64,000 nucleotides of DNA. Origin: Novosphingobium terrae (GTDB taxonomy: Bacteria; Pseudomonadota; Alphaproteobacteria; Sphingomonadales; Sphingomonadaceae). The DNA lies in assembly GCF_017163935.1 (NCBI RefSeq), contig NZ_JABVZR010000001.1, forward strand, positions 1,364,001-1,428,000. Reading direction: 5' to 3'. The notes under the pieces were generated by a model that did no database searches, was not told the origin of the DNA, and was given only the letters and a program-made list of their open reading frames with translations. The translations under genes and the position numbers were made by a program. Shown here one piece after another: positions 1 to 9,089 of this stretch. Positions within the stretch are counted from its first letter, which is position 1. Every line of letters begins with the position of its first letter.

Positions 1-1770
1 CTGCGCGACATGCGTTTCGTGCTTCATGAACTGCATCAGGGCGATGGCTTCGGCGGTCTGCCGGGCCATGAGGAGTTCACCCCGGACCTGATCGACGCCG
101 TGCTGGAAGAAGCCGCGCGCGTCACCCAGCAGGTGCTGCTGCCCATCAACGCCAGCGGCGATGCCGAGGGCTGCCATTTCGAGAATGGCGTGGTGCGTAC
201 CCCCAAGGGCTTTCAGGACGCCTATCGCCAGTTCGTGGAGGGCGGCTGGTCCTCGCTGGTGGCGCCGCCCGAATGGGGCGGGCAGGGCCTGCCCGAAGCC
301 GTCGGCAAGATGGTGGAGGAGATGGTCTGCGCCACCAATGTCGCCTTCAGCCTCTATCCGGGGCTGACCAGCGGGGCGATTGCTGCGCTCACCACCTATG
401 CCAGTGATGAGTTGAAGCAGATCTGGCTGCCCAAGATGGTCTCGGGCGAATGGTCGGGCTCGATGTGCCTCACCGAAGCGCATTGCGGCACCGATCTGGG
501 CCTGTTGCGCACCAAGGCGGTGGATCAGGGCGACGGCACCTACAAGGTTTCGGGTTCCAAGATCTTCATCTCGGCGGGTGAGCATGATCTGTCGGGCAAC
601 ATCGTCCATCTGGTGCTGGCGCGTCTGGCCGATGCGCCCAAGGGGGTGAAGGGGATCAGCCTGTTCCTCGTCCCCAAGCTGCTGCTGGACGACAATGGCC
701 AGCCTGCCATCCGCAATGGCGTGGCCTGTACCGGCATCGAGCACAAGATGGGCATCAAGGCCTCGGCCACCTGTCAGATGCAGTTCGAGGAGTCGCTCGG
801 CTGGCTGGTGGGTGAGCCCAACAAGGGGCTGGAAGCCATGTTCACCATGATGAATGCCGAGCGCGTGGGCGTGGGCATTCAGGGGCTGGGCATCGGCGAG
901 GCGGCTTATCAGTCCGCCGTGTGGTACGCCAAGGATCGCCTGCAGGGCCGCAGCCTGTCGGGCCCGAAATATCCTGACAAGGCCGCCGATCCGATCATCG
1001 TCCACCCCGACGTGCGCCGCATGCTGATGACGATGCGCGCCTACAATGAAGGGTGTCGCGCGCTTGCGGGCTGGATCAGCCGGGCGCTCGATGCCGAAAA
1101 GCATGCCGCCGATCCCGAGACCAAACAGCGCGCCGAGGATTTCGTGGCGCTGATGACGCCGGTGGTCAAGGCCATGTTCACCGATCTGGGTCTGGAAAGC
1201 GCCAGCCATGCGGTGCAGGTCTATGGCGGCCATGGCTACATCGTGGAAAGCGGGGTGGAGCAGTATCTGCGCGATGCCCGCATCAGCATGATCTATGAGG
1301 GCACCAATGGCATTCAGGCGCTCGATCTGATCGGCCGCAAGCTGAGCGCGCATATGGGCCGCTATCTGCGCAGCTTCTTCCATCCGGTCTCGAATTTTAT
1401 CGAGGAGAACGCCGGGGAAAGCCCGATCGAGCCCTTTATCACCGGGCTGAAGCGCGCGTTTGAAGCCTTGCAGGGCTCCACCGCGATCATCGCCCAGCGC
1501 GGGCTCAAAGACCCCGAGGAAGCGGGCGCCGCCGCCACCGATTATCTGCGCCAGCTTGGCCTCACCGCCATCGCCTTCTGCTTTGCGCAATCCGCCAAGC
1601 TGGCGGCGGAGGCCTTGGCGTCCGGCACGCAGGAGAAGGAGTTCTATCAGGCCAAGATCACCACGGCCCGCTTCTTCTACGACCGTATCCTGCCGCAGAC
1701 CGCCGCCTGCTATCTGGCGATCAAATCGGGCAAGGGCTCGATGATGGCGCTGGACGAGGCCCAATTCTGA
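1..1770 (+). CDS. Acyl-CoA dehydrogenase with C-terminal extension (DmdC-like), 5' end cut by window
   Basis: This is an FAD-dependent acyl-CoA dehydrogenase that would oxidise an acyl-CoA to the enoyl-CoA. At more than 586 residues it is longer than classical ~380-residue enzymes and matches the family with an extra C-terminal domain that includes 3-methylmercaptopropionyl-CoA dehydrogenase (DmdC). Visible family motifs are MCLTEAHCGTDLG near residue 155, QVYGGHGYIVESGVEQYLRD near 400 and the following IYEGTNGIQALDL. The frame is open to base 1 and reads L-R-D before the first Met. Related proteins usually carry about ten residues before this Met, so the true start probably lies upstream of the window. 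Its stop overlaps the next start (TGATG), indicating an operon. The substrate cannot be assigned. Confidence 0.9.
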   Translation: MRDMRFVLHELHQGDGFGGLPGHEEFTPDLIDAVLEEAARVTQQVLLPINASGDAEGCHFENGVVRTPKGFQDAYRQFVEGGWSSLVAPPEWGGQGLPEAVGKMVEEMVCATNVAFSLYPGLTSGAIAALTTYASDELKQIWLPKMVSGEWSGSMCLTEAHCGTDLGLLRTKAVDQGDGTYKVSGSKIFISAGEHDLSGNIVHLVLARLADAPKGVKGISLFLVPKLLLDDNGQPAIRNGVACTGIEHKMGIKASATCQMQFEESLGWLVGEPNKGLEAMFTMMNAERVGVGIQGLGIGEAAYQSAVWYAKDRLQGRSLSGPKYPDKAADPIIVHPDVRRMLMTMRAYNEGCRALAGWISRALDAEKHAADPETKQRAEDFVALMTPVVKAMFTDLGLESASHAVQVYGGHGYIVESGVEQYLRDARISMIYEGTNGIQALDLIGRKLSAHMGRYLRSFFHPVSNFIEENAGESPIEPFITGLKRAFEALQGSTAIIAQRGLKDPEEAGAAATDYLRQLGLTAIAFCFAQSAKLAAEALASGTQEKEFYQAKITTARFFYDRILPQTAACYLAIKSGKGSMMALDEAQF

Positions 1771-2201
1771 TGAGCGGCGTGGATCAGGTGCTGGCGCTGA
1801 AAGAGGTGATGTCTCGCTCGCCGATGATGCGTTTGCTGGAGGTCGAGGTGATCTCCGCGCATCCCGGCGAGGTGGTGATGCGCGCCACGCCTGATCACCG
1901 CTTCGACAATCAGGTGGGCATCGCCCATGGCGGCTATATCGCCAGCCTGCTCGACAATGCCTGCGGGGCGGCGGCGCATTCGGTGCTGGACGGCAAGCAT
2001 TACTGCCTGACGCTGGAAATCAAGGTGGCGTTCTTACGCGCCATCGATGCCAACAGCGGTCCGCTCGACATCATCGGGCGGGTGCAGAAGGGCGGGCGTC
2101 AGGTGGTGGTGACCGAAGGCGTGATCCGTGACGCGCGGGGAACCGATCTGGCCACGGCCACCTCCACGCTGATCGTCCAGCCCATTCCGACAGCTTCGTA
2201 A
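1770..2201 (+). CDS. PaaI-family hotdog-fold acyl-CoA thioesterase
   Basis: This 143-residue protein has the size and layout of a single hotdog-domain thioesterase that hydrolyses acyl-CoA or aryl-CoA to free acid and CoA in the cytoplasm. The family motif is visible as HGGYIASLLDNACG, residues about 51-64, which forms the central helix and active-site region. The start overlaps the dehydrogenase stop by one base, so the two genes are very likely translationally coupled. In this context it may release CoA from intermediates of the same pathway. The acyl substrate is unknown. Confidence 0.85.
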   Translation: MSGVDQVLALKEVMSRSPMMRLLEVEVISAHPGEVVMRATPDHRFDNQVGIAHGGYIASLLDNACGAAAHSVLDGKHYCLTLEIKVAFLRAIDANSGPLDIIGRVQKGGRQVVVTEGVIRDARGTDLATATSTLIVQPIPTAS

Positions 2202-2216
2202 AAGGTTTGAAACAGG

Positions 2217-3194
2217 ATGCCCATCTCCACCAAGATCACGCAGATGCTGGGCATCGACCACCCTGTGGTTCAGGGCGGTATGATGTGGATCGGCAAGCCC
2301 GAACTGGTCTCGGCGGTGTCCGATGCGGGCGCGCTGGGTCTGCTGACGGCGCTGATCTATCCCACGGCGGATGATCTGCGCCGTGCCATCGATGCCACGC
2401 GCGAACTGACCGACAAGCCTTTCGGCGTGAACCTCACGCTGATGCCGATCACCCGCGCGCCGCCCTATCCCGAATATCGCCGCGCCATCATCGAGAGCGG
2501 GATCAAGGTGGTGGAAACCGCCGGCCATTCCCCGCATGAGCATATCGAGGATTTCAAGGCGCATGGCGTCACGGTGATCCACAAATGCACCTCGGTGCGT
2601 CATGCTCTGGCGGCGCAGCGGATGGGGGCGGACATCGTCACCATCGACGGCTTCGAATGCGCGGGGCATCCGGGTGAAGACGATGTGGGCGGGCTGGTGC
2701 TGATCCCGGCGGCGGTCGATGCGCTGGAGATCCCGGTGCTGGCCTGCGGCGGATTTGCCGATGGGCGCGGGCTGGCGGCGGCGCTGGCTTTGGGGGCTCA
2801 GGGCATCACCATGGGCACGCGTTTCTGCGCCACGCAGGAGGCGCCGATCCATGCCAATGTCAAACAGGTGATCCTCAACAATGACGAGCGCGACACGCGG
2901 CTGATCCTGCGCGGCATCGGCAACACCGGGCGGGTGGCCTTCACCCCGGTGTCAGGCAAGGTGGTGGAACTGCAGCGCCAGCCTGACGTGAATTTCGAGA
3001 TGCTGCGCCCCTATGTGGCGGGCGAAAAGGGCCGCCAGACGCTGGAAAGCGGCGATATCGAAGGCGGTCTGGTCTGGGCCGGGCAGTCGCAGGGGCTGAT
3101 CCACGATATCCCGACCTGCGCCGAGCTGATCGCCCGCATCATGGCTCAGGCGGAAGCCGTGGCCGCCCGTCTGGGGGCGATGGCCACGGCGTAA
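2217..3194 (+). CDS. Nitronate monooxygenase family FMN-dependent TIM-barrel protein
   Basis: This 325-residue protein resembles 2-nitropropane dioxygenase/nitronate monooxygenase and FabK-like enoyl reductases, which share an FMN-binding TIM barrel. The N-terminal segment HPVVQGGMMWIGKPELVSAV and the central FECAGHPGEDDVGGL, with the His typical of the nitronate monooxygenase active site, support the family. The phosphate-binding part ACGGFADGRGLAAALALGA follows. It starts 15 bases after the thioesterase and completes a three-gene operon. Such genes often sit beside acyl-CoA catabolism genes without a proven substrate. It could instead act as an NAD(P)H-dependent quinone or enoyl reductase. 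The next gene converges with only six bases between the stops and no obvious terminator. Confidence 0.85.
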   Translation: MPISTKITQMLGIDHPVVQGGMMWIGKPELVSAVSDAGALGLLTALIYPTADDLRRAIDATRELTDKPFGVNLTLMPITRAPPYPEYRRAIIESGIKVVETAGHSPHEHIEDFKAHGVTVIHKCTSVRHALAAQRMGADIVTIDGFECAGHPGEDDVGGLVLIPAAVDALEIPVLACGGFADGRGLAAALALGAQGITMGTRFCATQEAPIHANVKQVILNNDERDTRLILRGIGNTGRVAFTPVSGKVVELQRQPDVNFEMLRPYVAGEKGRQTLESGDIEGGLVWAGQSQGLIHDIPTCAELIARIMAQAEAVAARLGAMATA

Positions 3195-3200
3195 CCCCTG

Positions 3201-6200
3201 TTAGCCCGCTGCCGCGCGCGGTGGCGGCGGGCTGCCGCCCTGGCGGGCCAGCAGCATATCGATGCATTGCAGGGTCTGGCCATAGACGATCTTCATGCGA
3301 TTATGCAGCTCGGTCATTTCGGCGAGGCTGTTGCCTTGCCCTGTGCGCAGGCGCTTTTCCATCACTTCTGACAGGGCCGCCATGCCGCTGGCGCCAACGA
3401 TCTTGCTCGAACTCTTGATCGTATGGGCGGGCAGGACGGCCTCTTCCTTCTCGCCCAGCGCCAGCGCCTTCTCGATCTGGTTGAGGTAATCGACCGTATC
3501 GGTGCGATAGAGCGCGATCAGCTGGGGGAAGCTGCGCATGGTGGTGCGCAGGGTCTCGAAGGTGGCTTCGTCGAAGAGCGACACGCTGGACTGCTGGGGC
3601 GCGGCTTGCGCCGGAGCGGGAGCGGCAGGCCGCATCTGCGCCACCGGAGCCGGGGCAGGTGCAGGCGGCGGCACGACAGCCTGTAAGGCCGGACGGGGCT
3701 GCTGGACCGGCGCCGGAGAAGGCTGCTGCGCGATAGGCTGCTGGACCGGAGGCCTCTGTGCGATTGGTGGGGGCGGAGGCGCCAGCGGCGGCAGAGCCAT
3801 ATCGGGCGTCATCTCCAGCGGAGGCAGCGGGGCCTGCCCGGCCACGGACGGCGGCGGCGGCACAAAGGCCGGAGCTGCAGCCGTCAGCGGCTGGGGTGCC
3901 GCAAAGATCGGGGCCGGAGCGACCGGCGCCGGCTGGGCTACAAAGACCGGGGCAGGTGCTGCAGCCACAGGCTGCTGAGCGAACACCGGCGCCGAGGCAG
4001 GCGCCGGAACCGCCACAGGCGGAGGCGGTGCAAAAGGCGCCACGACAGGCTGCGGTGCAAAGGCCGGAGGCGTGGCCTGAGCCGCTGGGGTCAGCGCTTG
4101 CGGCGCGGCGAAGACCGAGGCCGGAGCCGGAGCAACAGGCGCGGCAACCACAGAAGCCGGTGCCGGGGCGGGAGCAGGGCTGGGCGCATCCAGCCACATC
4201 ACATCGCCCGAAGCGGCATCATCCGTCAGCGGCAGCAGGCAGACCAGCACGTCGATCAGTTCGGGCACGCGCACCGGCTTGGAGAGGAAGGCGTCCATCC
4301 CGCAGGCCAGACACTTCTCGCTGTCGCCCTTCATGGCATTGGCAGTCAGGGCCACGATGGGCGTGTGCGGCACGGTGCCCGCCTTCATCATCTCGCGCAG
4401 ATTGCGGGTGGCGTCATAGCCATCCATATTCGGCATGCGGCAATCCATCAGGATGATGTCGAACTTCTGTTCCTGAGCGGCGGTGAGCGCCTTGCGACCG
4501 TCGCTGGCGGTGGTGATCGCAAAGCCGAAGTCCTGCATCAGCTCGGAAATCACCAGCTGGTTGACGGTGTTGTCATCCACCACAAGGCAGGTCTTGCCGT
4601 CGAAACGCACGGTGCTGTTGGCATCGGGGCCAAGCACGGTGGGCCAGCTTTCCTGATTGGCCGAAGACTGCACGGCAGGCGTGGCAGGCGCCACCGCGCC
4701 GCCGCTGCGGTTGATCAGCGTGCTGAGCGCGCGTTCCAGATCTTCCGGCAGGAAGGGCTTGCACAGCGCCTTGTCGAAACCGCTGTAGCGCTGGTGCATC
4801 TGCTTGTCGGCCAGCAGGATCGCCCAGCCGCCGCCGTTCAGCACATTCTGCGCCGCGATCCGCGTCCAGCCGTCATAGGCGGCATGCACATCCTGCGCTT
4901 CGTCAAGGATCAGGCCGGAGAGGTCCAGACTGTTGCCCGGGGCCAAAGCACGCACTGCCTCATCCATCGAGGCAAAGGCTTGCAGGCGCAGCCCGGCCTT
5001 GGCCAGCACGCGCTCCACCACCTGCCGCACAAAGGGCGAGGGGGTGACAAGGCCCACGCCCAGCGTGGTCATCGGCTGGCTGGCGGTCTCGCCGTCGAGG
5101 CGTTCGAGCGGCAGGCGGGCGATAAAGGTCGAGCCTTTGCCATATTGGCTCTCGACCGAGATCTCGCCGCCCATCAGCGTGCAGAGCTGGCGCACGATGG
5201 AAAGACCCAGACCCGTGCCGCCGAACTTGCGTGCGGTGCCTGCCTCGGCCTGCGTGAAGCGTTCGAACAGGCTGGCCTGCTGTTCGGGGGTCATGCCGAT
5301 GCCGGTGTCGCGCACCGAGATCGTCAGACATTCGCGGCCCTGCGACATGCCGGTGGCGATCTGCGCCATGATCTCGCCATTCTCGGTGAACTTCACGGCG
5401 TTGGAGACCAGATTGCCGAGAATCTGGCGCAGGCGCGTGGGGTCGATCATCGCCCATTTGGGCACCTGCGGATCGACATCGATCATCAGGCTGACATTCT
5501 TCTCATGCGCCTTGCCGGCATAAAGCCCCAGCACATCCTGAAGCAGCTGGTAGAGATTGGTGCGGATCGGATCGATCGCCAGCATGCCCTGATCGATCTT
5601 GGCCAGATCGAGCACATCGTTGAGGATCGCCAGCAGCGCCGAGCCCGAATTGCGGATCTGATCGACATAGCGCATGTCGGTTTCGGAGAGGTTCCGGCGG
5701 CCCAGCAGCTCGGCCATGCCCAGCACGCCATTGAGGGGCGTGCGGATCTCATGGCTCATATTGGCGAGGAATTCATCCTTGGAGGCGGCAGCCGCCTGAG
5801 CGGTATGGACAGCCTCCATCAGCTCGGCAGAGGCCTGATGCTGCCAGCGGCGCGACAGCACGGCGGCCACGGCGATGGCGGCCACGGCGATCAGGGCGAA
5901 GGCCAGCATGGTCACCACGCTGGCCTTCATCGGCAGCAGGCGCTCGGTATGGATTTCCAGCCCCACCGCGCGGGTGAGCGGCAGCGTGTGGATCATGTCT
6001 TCGGAAGGCATGAAGAAGCCGCTGGTGGCATTCTCGCGCGTGGTGGTGCAGCCGACATCGACCGCCTCGCTGCCCGGCGTGCTGATGGCCCGGATCGACC
6101 AGCTGTTGGCGAAATCGCTCCGACTGGCCTCATCACGGCACAGGCGCGCGAAATCGAAGACCACATAGGTCAGCCGGTCATTCGGGCCGGCCACGGGCTG

Positions 6201-6737
6201 GCTTTGCAGCAGGACCAGCGCATCGGGCTTTTCAAGGCCGAACAGGGCGGGGAACTGCTTGGCCGCCACCACATGGACGAAGGATGGCGTGGCCTGCGCC
6301 ATGGCGCGCAGATGGTCGATTTCGCCAGCGGTCTGTTCGGAGGGCTGCACGCCATGGCCCATGCCCGAATGGCGCAGGTGATCCGCAACCGCCAGAAAGC
6401 CCTGATCGAGGACATAGGGCGTGCCCGTCAGATTGCCCGAGACCTTTTGAGCGGGGTAGGTGGCGACATCGGCATTGACGTAATTGGCGGCGTCTTTCAG
6501 CCGGAGCGCCAGATGATCGATCTGGGTGCCCAATTCGGTTTCATGCGCCTGCGCCTGCGCCAGGAACTGGGCGCGGCCCAGCCGGTTCATGCCTGTCAGC
6601 GCCGAGGCGGTGAAGATCACCGCCAGCAGGCCGACAAAGCCCAGCACGATGGCCATCAGATGGCGCTTGAAAAGGGTGCTCATGGGGCTGCCTGTGCTGG
6701 GAAGAGAAGAGGCGGGGCGCTTGAACAGCTTCACCAT
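3201..6737 (-). CDS. Membrane hybrid sensor histidine kinase with two receiver-like domains and C-terminal Hpt
   Basis: This 1178-residue protein has a membrane segment (about 28-48), a periplasmic sensor region (about 50-270) and a second membrane segment (about 273-293). The dimerisation/phosphoacceptor box is NMSHEIRTPLNG with His329, and the ATPase has N-box NLVSNAVKF, DTGIG and FGGTGLGL. A degraded receiver-like domain (about 557-675) lacks the acidic pair. A complete receiver (about 715-835) has VVDDN, Asp765 in LMDCRMPNMDG and Lys820. A Pro/Ala-rich linker (about 851-1045) leads to an Hpt domain with His1105 in AHTIKSSSK. A full His-Asp-His relay is therefore encoded. Its start overlaps the response regulator stop by seven bases, so it closes the secretion operon. 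A downstream Met19 is an alternative start. The signal is unknown. Confidence 0.92.
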   Translation of the reverse strand: MVKLFKRPASSLPSTGSPMSTLFKRHLMAIVLGFVGLLAVIFTASALTGMNRLGRAQFLAQAQAHETELGTQIDHLALRLKDAANYVNADVATYPAQKVSGNLTGTPYVLDQGFLAVADHLRHSGMGHGVQPSEQTAGEIDHLRAMAQATPSFVHVVAAKQFPALFGLEKPDALVLLQSQPVAGPNDRLTYVVFDFARLCRDEASRSDFANSWSIRAISTPGSEAVDVGCTTTRENATSGFFMPSEDMIHTLPLTRAVGLEIHTERLLPMKASVVTMLAFALIAVAAIAVAAVLSRRWQHQASAELMEAVHTAQAAAASKDEFLANMSHEIRTPLNGVLGMAELLGRRNLSETDMRYVDQIRNSGSALLAILNDVLDLAKIDQGMLAIDPIRTNLYQLLQDVLGLYAGKAHEKNVSLMIDVDPQVPKWAMIDPTRLRQILGNLVSNAVKFTENGEIMAQIATGMSQGRECLTISVRDTGIGMTPEQQASLFERFTQAEAGTARKFGGTGLGLSIVRQLCTLMGGEISVESQYGKGSTFIARLPLERLDGETASQPMTTLGVGLVTPSPFVRQVVERVLAKAGLRLQAFASMDEAVRALAPGNSLDLSGLILDEAQDVHAAYDGWTRIAAQNVLNGGGWAILLADKQMHQRYSGFDKALCKPFLPEDLERALSTLINRSGGAVAPATPAVQSSANQESWPTVLGPDANSTVRFDGKTCLVVDDNTVNQLVISELMQDFGFAITTASDGRKALTAAQEQKFDIILMDCRMPNMDGYDATRNLREMMKAGTVPHTPIVALTANAMKGDSEKCLACGMDAFLSKPVRVPELIDVLVCLLPLTDDAASGDVMWLDAPSPAPAPAPASVVAAPVAPAPASVFAAPQALTPAAQATPPAFAPQPVVAPFAPPPPVAVPAPASAPVFAQQPVAAAPAPVFVAQPAPVAPAPIFAAPQPLTAAAPAFVPPPPSVAGQAPLPPLEMTPDMALPPLAPPPPPIAQRPPVQQPIAQQPSPAPVQQPRPALQAVVPPPAPAPAPVAQMRPAAPAPAQAAPQQSSVSLFDEATFETLRTTMRSFPQLIALYRTDTVDYLNQIEKALALGEKEEAVLPAHTIKSSSKIVGASGMAALSEVMEKRLRTGQGNSLAEMTELHNRMKIVYGQTLQCIDMLLARQGGSPPPPRAAAG

Positions 6738-7753
6738 ATGGTGGCCGCCCGCGCGGCCAGCGTGGCGGTGACGAGGTTGCCTGTGCCGTGGAATTCCACC
6801 TTGTTGAAGATCAGCGCGGCGCGCGCGATGCCGCGCCCCGTCAGGCCGATGCCCTGTGCAGGATCGGGGCGGATAAAGCGCTGCCAGGCAAAGCCGGGGC
6901 CCGGATCGCGGAAGGCGAATTTGATGCCATCGGGCAGGCGCTGGGCGGCGGCTTCGGCCACGCCCGCATAGGCCGGGTCGGCCTCGCGCCGGGCCAGTTC
7001 AGCGTCCAGCGTGCCATTGGCGAGATGCTGCGCCTTGGCCTGCCCGCCAAGGCGATAGACGCCATGCTCCACCGCATTGGTCAGCAGTTCGCGCAGGCCC
7101 ACCAGCACCTTTTCCGGATTGTCGGCAAGGCTGGCCAGCAGGCTGGCGACAGGCGCGATATCGGCCATGGTGCGCAGATGAAAATCGATGCGCTGGATGT
7201 TGCTGAAACCGGCCTGATGCGATTGCAGCGTGCGCGCGGCGGCGCGGCGCTGCTCGACCTGACGGGTGGTGGCCTGCATCACCTGCTGCAGCAGATTGGG
7301 ATCGACCGGCTTGGTGAGATATTGCTGAACCCCGGCTTCGATCCCTTCCGCGATAGAGGCGGAATCGCCGGTGCCGGTCAGCATGATGATCGGCATATGC
7401 TGGGTTGCGGGTTCACGGCGCAGACGGCGGGTCAGGCCCAGACCGTCGAGCGCGGGCATGAAGCGATCGGTCAGAACCATATCGGCACGCGTGGGGGCCT
7501 CGCGCAGCAACGCATAAGCTTCCGCGCCATTCTGGGCGGTTTCCACCTGATAACCAAGATCGCTAAGCATGGACGACACCATCATCGCCGCCATACGGTC
7601 ATCCTCGACCAGCAGGACGCGCATCCCGTTGCTGCTGCCCGGCTGAGGCGCGGCAGCGGCGGGCTGGGGCGGCGCCTCGGGCAGGGGCTGCGGCACGTCC
7701 AGCCCATGGTTAACGGCGGCATCGAAGCTTTGAAAGTCGGGCAGAGCGCTCAT
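6731..7753 (-). CDS. Response regulator with C-terminal HATPase (RsbW-like) output domain
   Basis: This 340-residue protein begins with a Pro/Ala-rich stretch, then a receiver domain (about 44-165) with LLVEDD, phosphoacceptor Asp96 in LTDRFMPALDG, and Lys148 in LTKP. The C-terminal part (about 205-335) has a GHKL ATPase fold: LRELLTNAVEHG as N-box, FRDPGPGF as G1 and GIGLTGRGIARA as G2. There is no DNA-binding domain. The output is therefore protein-directed, possibly phosphorylation or sequestration of a partner as in RsbW/SpoIIAB-like switches; this is inference. It starts seven bases after the adaptor gene with GTGAGG as ribosome site and overlaps the hybrid kinase, its probable partner. 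Confidence 0.88.
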   Translation of the reverse strand: MSALPDFQSFDAAVNHGLDVPQPLPEAPPQPAAAAPQPGSSNGMRVLLVEDDRMAAMMVSSMLSDLGYQVETAQNGAEAYALLREAPTRADMVLTDRFMPALDGLGLTRRLRREPATQHMPIIMLTGTGDSASIAEGIEAGVQQYLTKPVDPNLLQQVMQATTRQVEQRRAAARTLQSHQAGFSNIQRIDFHLRTMADIAPVASLLASLADNPEKVLVGLRELLTNAVEHGVYRLGGQAKAQHLANGTLDAELARREADPAYAGVAEAAAQRLPDGIKFAFRDPGPGFAWQRFIRPDPAQGIGLTGRGIARAALIFNKVEFHGTGNLVTATLAARAATIW

Positions 7754-7760
7754 GCTGGCC

Positions 7761-9089
7761 TCACTTCTCGGTCAGGGCGGCGTCAAGCCCATGGCGGACG
7801 GGGCTGACCAGGAAGGACAGCACGGATTTATGGCCGGTGATGATGTCGGCATGGGCCTCAAGCCCCGGAGCCAGCGAGGCCATGGTGCGGCGATCGAGAT
7901 CCTTGTCGGTGATCGCCAGGCGCACCTTGTAGAAACGGTTGCCGCGCTCATCGCCGAAGGAAGAGGGCGAGATCGAATGGACCTGCCCCTCGATCCAGCC
8001 CTTGCCGGGCAGATCGAAGCCATTGATGCGGATATGGGCGTCGAGACCGGCGCGCACATCATGGATGTTGCTGGCCGGGATCTGCGAATCGATCATCAGC
8101 TTTTCATTGGAGGGCACCACCACGGCCAGCAGGCCTCCGGGGGCGACCACACTGCCCGGCGCGATGGTGAGCGCCTTGACCATGCCGGTGACGGGGCTGC
8201 GCACGATCAGCCGGCTGGTGCGATCCTGAGCGCGCTTGAGCAGCACACTGGCCTCGATCTGTTGCAGGGCCAGCGTGTTGCTCTCCTGATAGAGATCGAC
8301 CGCCTGACGCGAGCGCACGCTGGCCGCCTCGCTGGTAGCCTGTTCGAAGCCGCCGCTGGCGACGGAAAGTTGCTGGCGCAGGGCATTCACCCGGCCATCA
8401 GCATCGTTGAGCTGCTGTTCGCGCTGGTTGAGCGAGGAACGGGTGACGGCTTCTGCGGCGAACAGGCGCTGGGCGCGGTCGCGGTCATCACGGGCGATCT
8501 TGGCGGCCTGCTCGGCGGTGGTCAGCTGGGCGCGGATCATCGCGATGCTGGCGGCCTGCTGCTGGGCGCGGGCGGCCGCGGCGCGGTTCTCGGCGCCGAG
8601 GAAGGCGGCGCGCTGGGCTTCGGCGGTGTCGCCCCTGACGGCGGCGCCCTTGTTTTCCAAGGCTTTGACCGTGCCAAGCTGCTGGGTGATCATCGCCACG
8701 CGCTCCTTGGCATAGGCGACATCGCCCGCTGCCTGAGCGCCATCCAGCTCCATCAGGGGCTGGCCTTCGACCACCTTGTCACCTTCATGCACCAGCAGGC
8801 GCGAAATCTGGCCGCCATCGACATGCTCGATCCGGCGCTCATGGGCATCGGGTTCAAGCGTGCCGACAGCCTGCGCCACATCGCTGACCTGCGCCACGGC
8901 GGCCCAGCCAATGGCCACGACCACGGCGGCGCTCAGGGCGATCAGCGTGCCATGCAGGATGCGACCGGAATGAGCGTCGCTGGCGCCCAGCGGCATCAGC
9001 AGTTCGGGCAGCTCCGAGGTGTCGCCCGAGGTTTCGGCGCCGGGAAAGGCCTCTCGCGAAGCCTGAACGAGGTGCAGGCGGGCGGGCAT
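7761..9089 (-). CDS. HlyD-family type I secretion membrane fusion protein
   Basis: This 442-residue protein has a short cytoplasmic N-terminus, one membrane anchor (about 48-68, LIALSAAVVVAIGWAAVAQV), a lipoyl-like half motif (GTLEPDAHERRIEHVDGGQI), a long Ala/Gln-rich coiled-coil hairpin (about 115-285) and a beta-barrel segment (RLIVRSPVTGMVKAL onward). This is the usual plan of adaptors that link an inner-membrane ABC exporter to a TolC-type channel. Its ATG overlaps the stop of the ABC gene by one base. With the two ABC genes and the TolC-like gene it makes a complete type I secretion set around the giant repeat protein. Confidence 0.92.
   Translation of the reverse strand: MPARLHLVQASREAFPGAETSGDTSELPELLMPLGASDAHSGRILHGTLIALSAAVVVAIGWAAVAQVSDVAQAVGTLEPDAHERRIEHVDGGQISRLLVHEGDKVVEGQPLMELDGAQAAGDVAYAKERVAMITQQLGTVKALENKGAAVRGDTAEAQRAAFLGAENRAAAARAQQQAASIAMIRAQLTTAEQAAKIARDDRDRAQRLFAAEAVTRSSLNQREQQLNDADGRVNALRQQLSVASGGFEQATSEAASVRSRQAVDLYQESNTLALQQIEASVLLKRAQDRTSRLIVRSPVTGMVKALTIAPGSVVAPGGLLAVVVPSNEKLMIDSQIPASNIHDVRAGLDAHIRINGFDLPGKGWIEGQVHSISPSSFGDERGNRFYKVRLAITDKDLDRRTMASLAPGLEAHADIITGHKSVLSFLVSPVRHGLDAALTEK

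Noticed and set aside
4098..6971. Long plus-strand frame opposite the hybrid kinase
   Set aside because: The minus-strand kinase has clear catalytic motifs. The opposing frame is His/Gly/Gln-rich shadow coding typical of GC-rich DNA.
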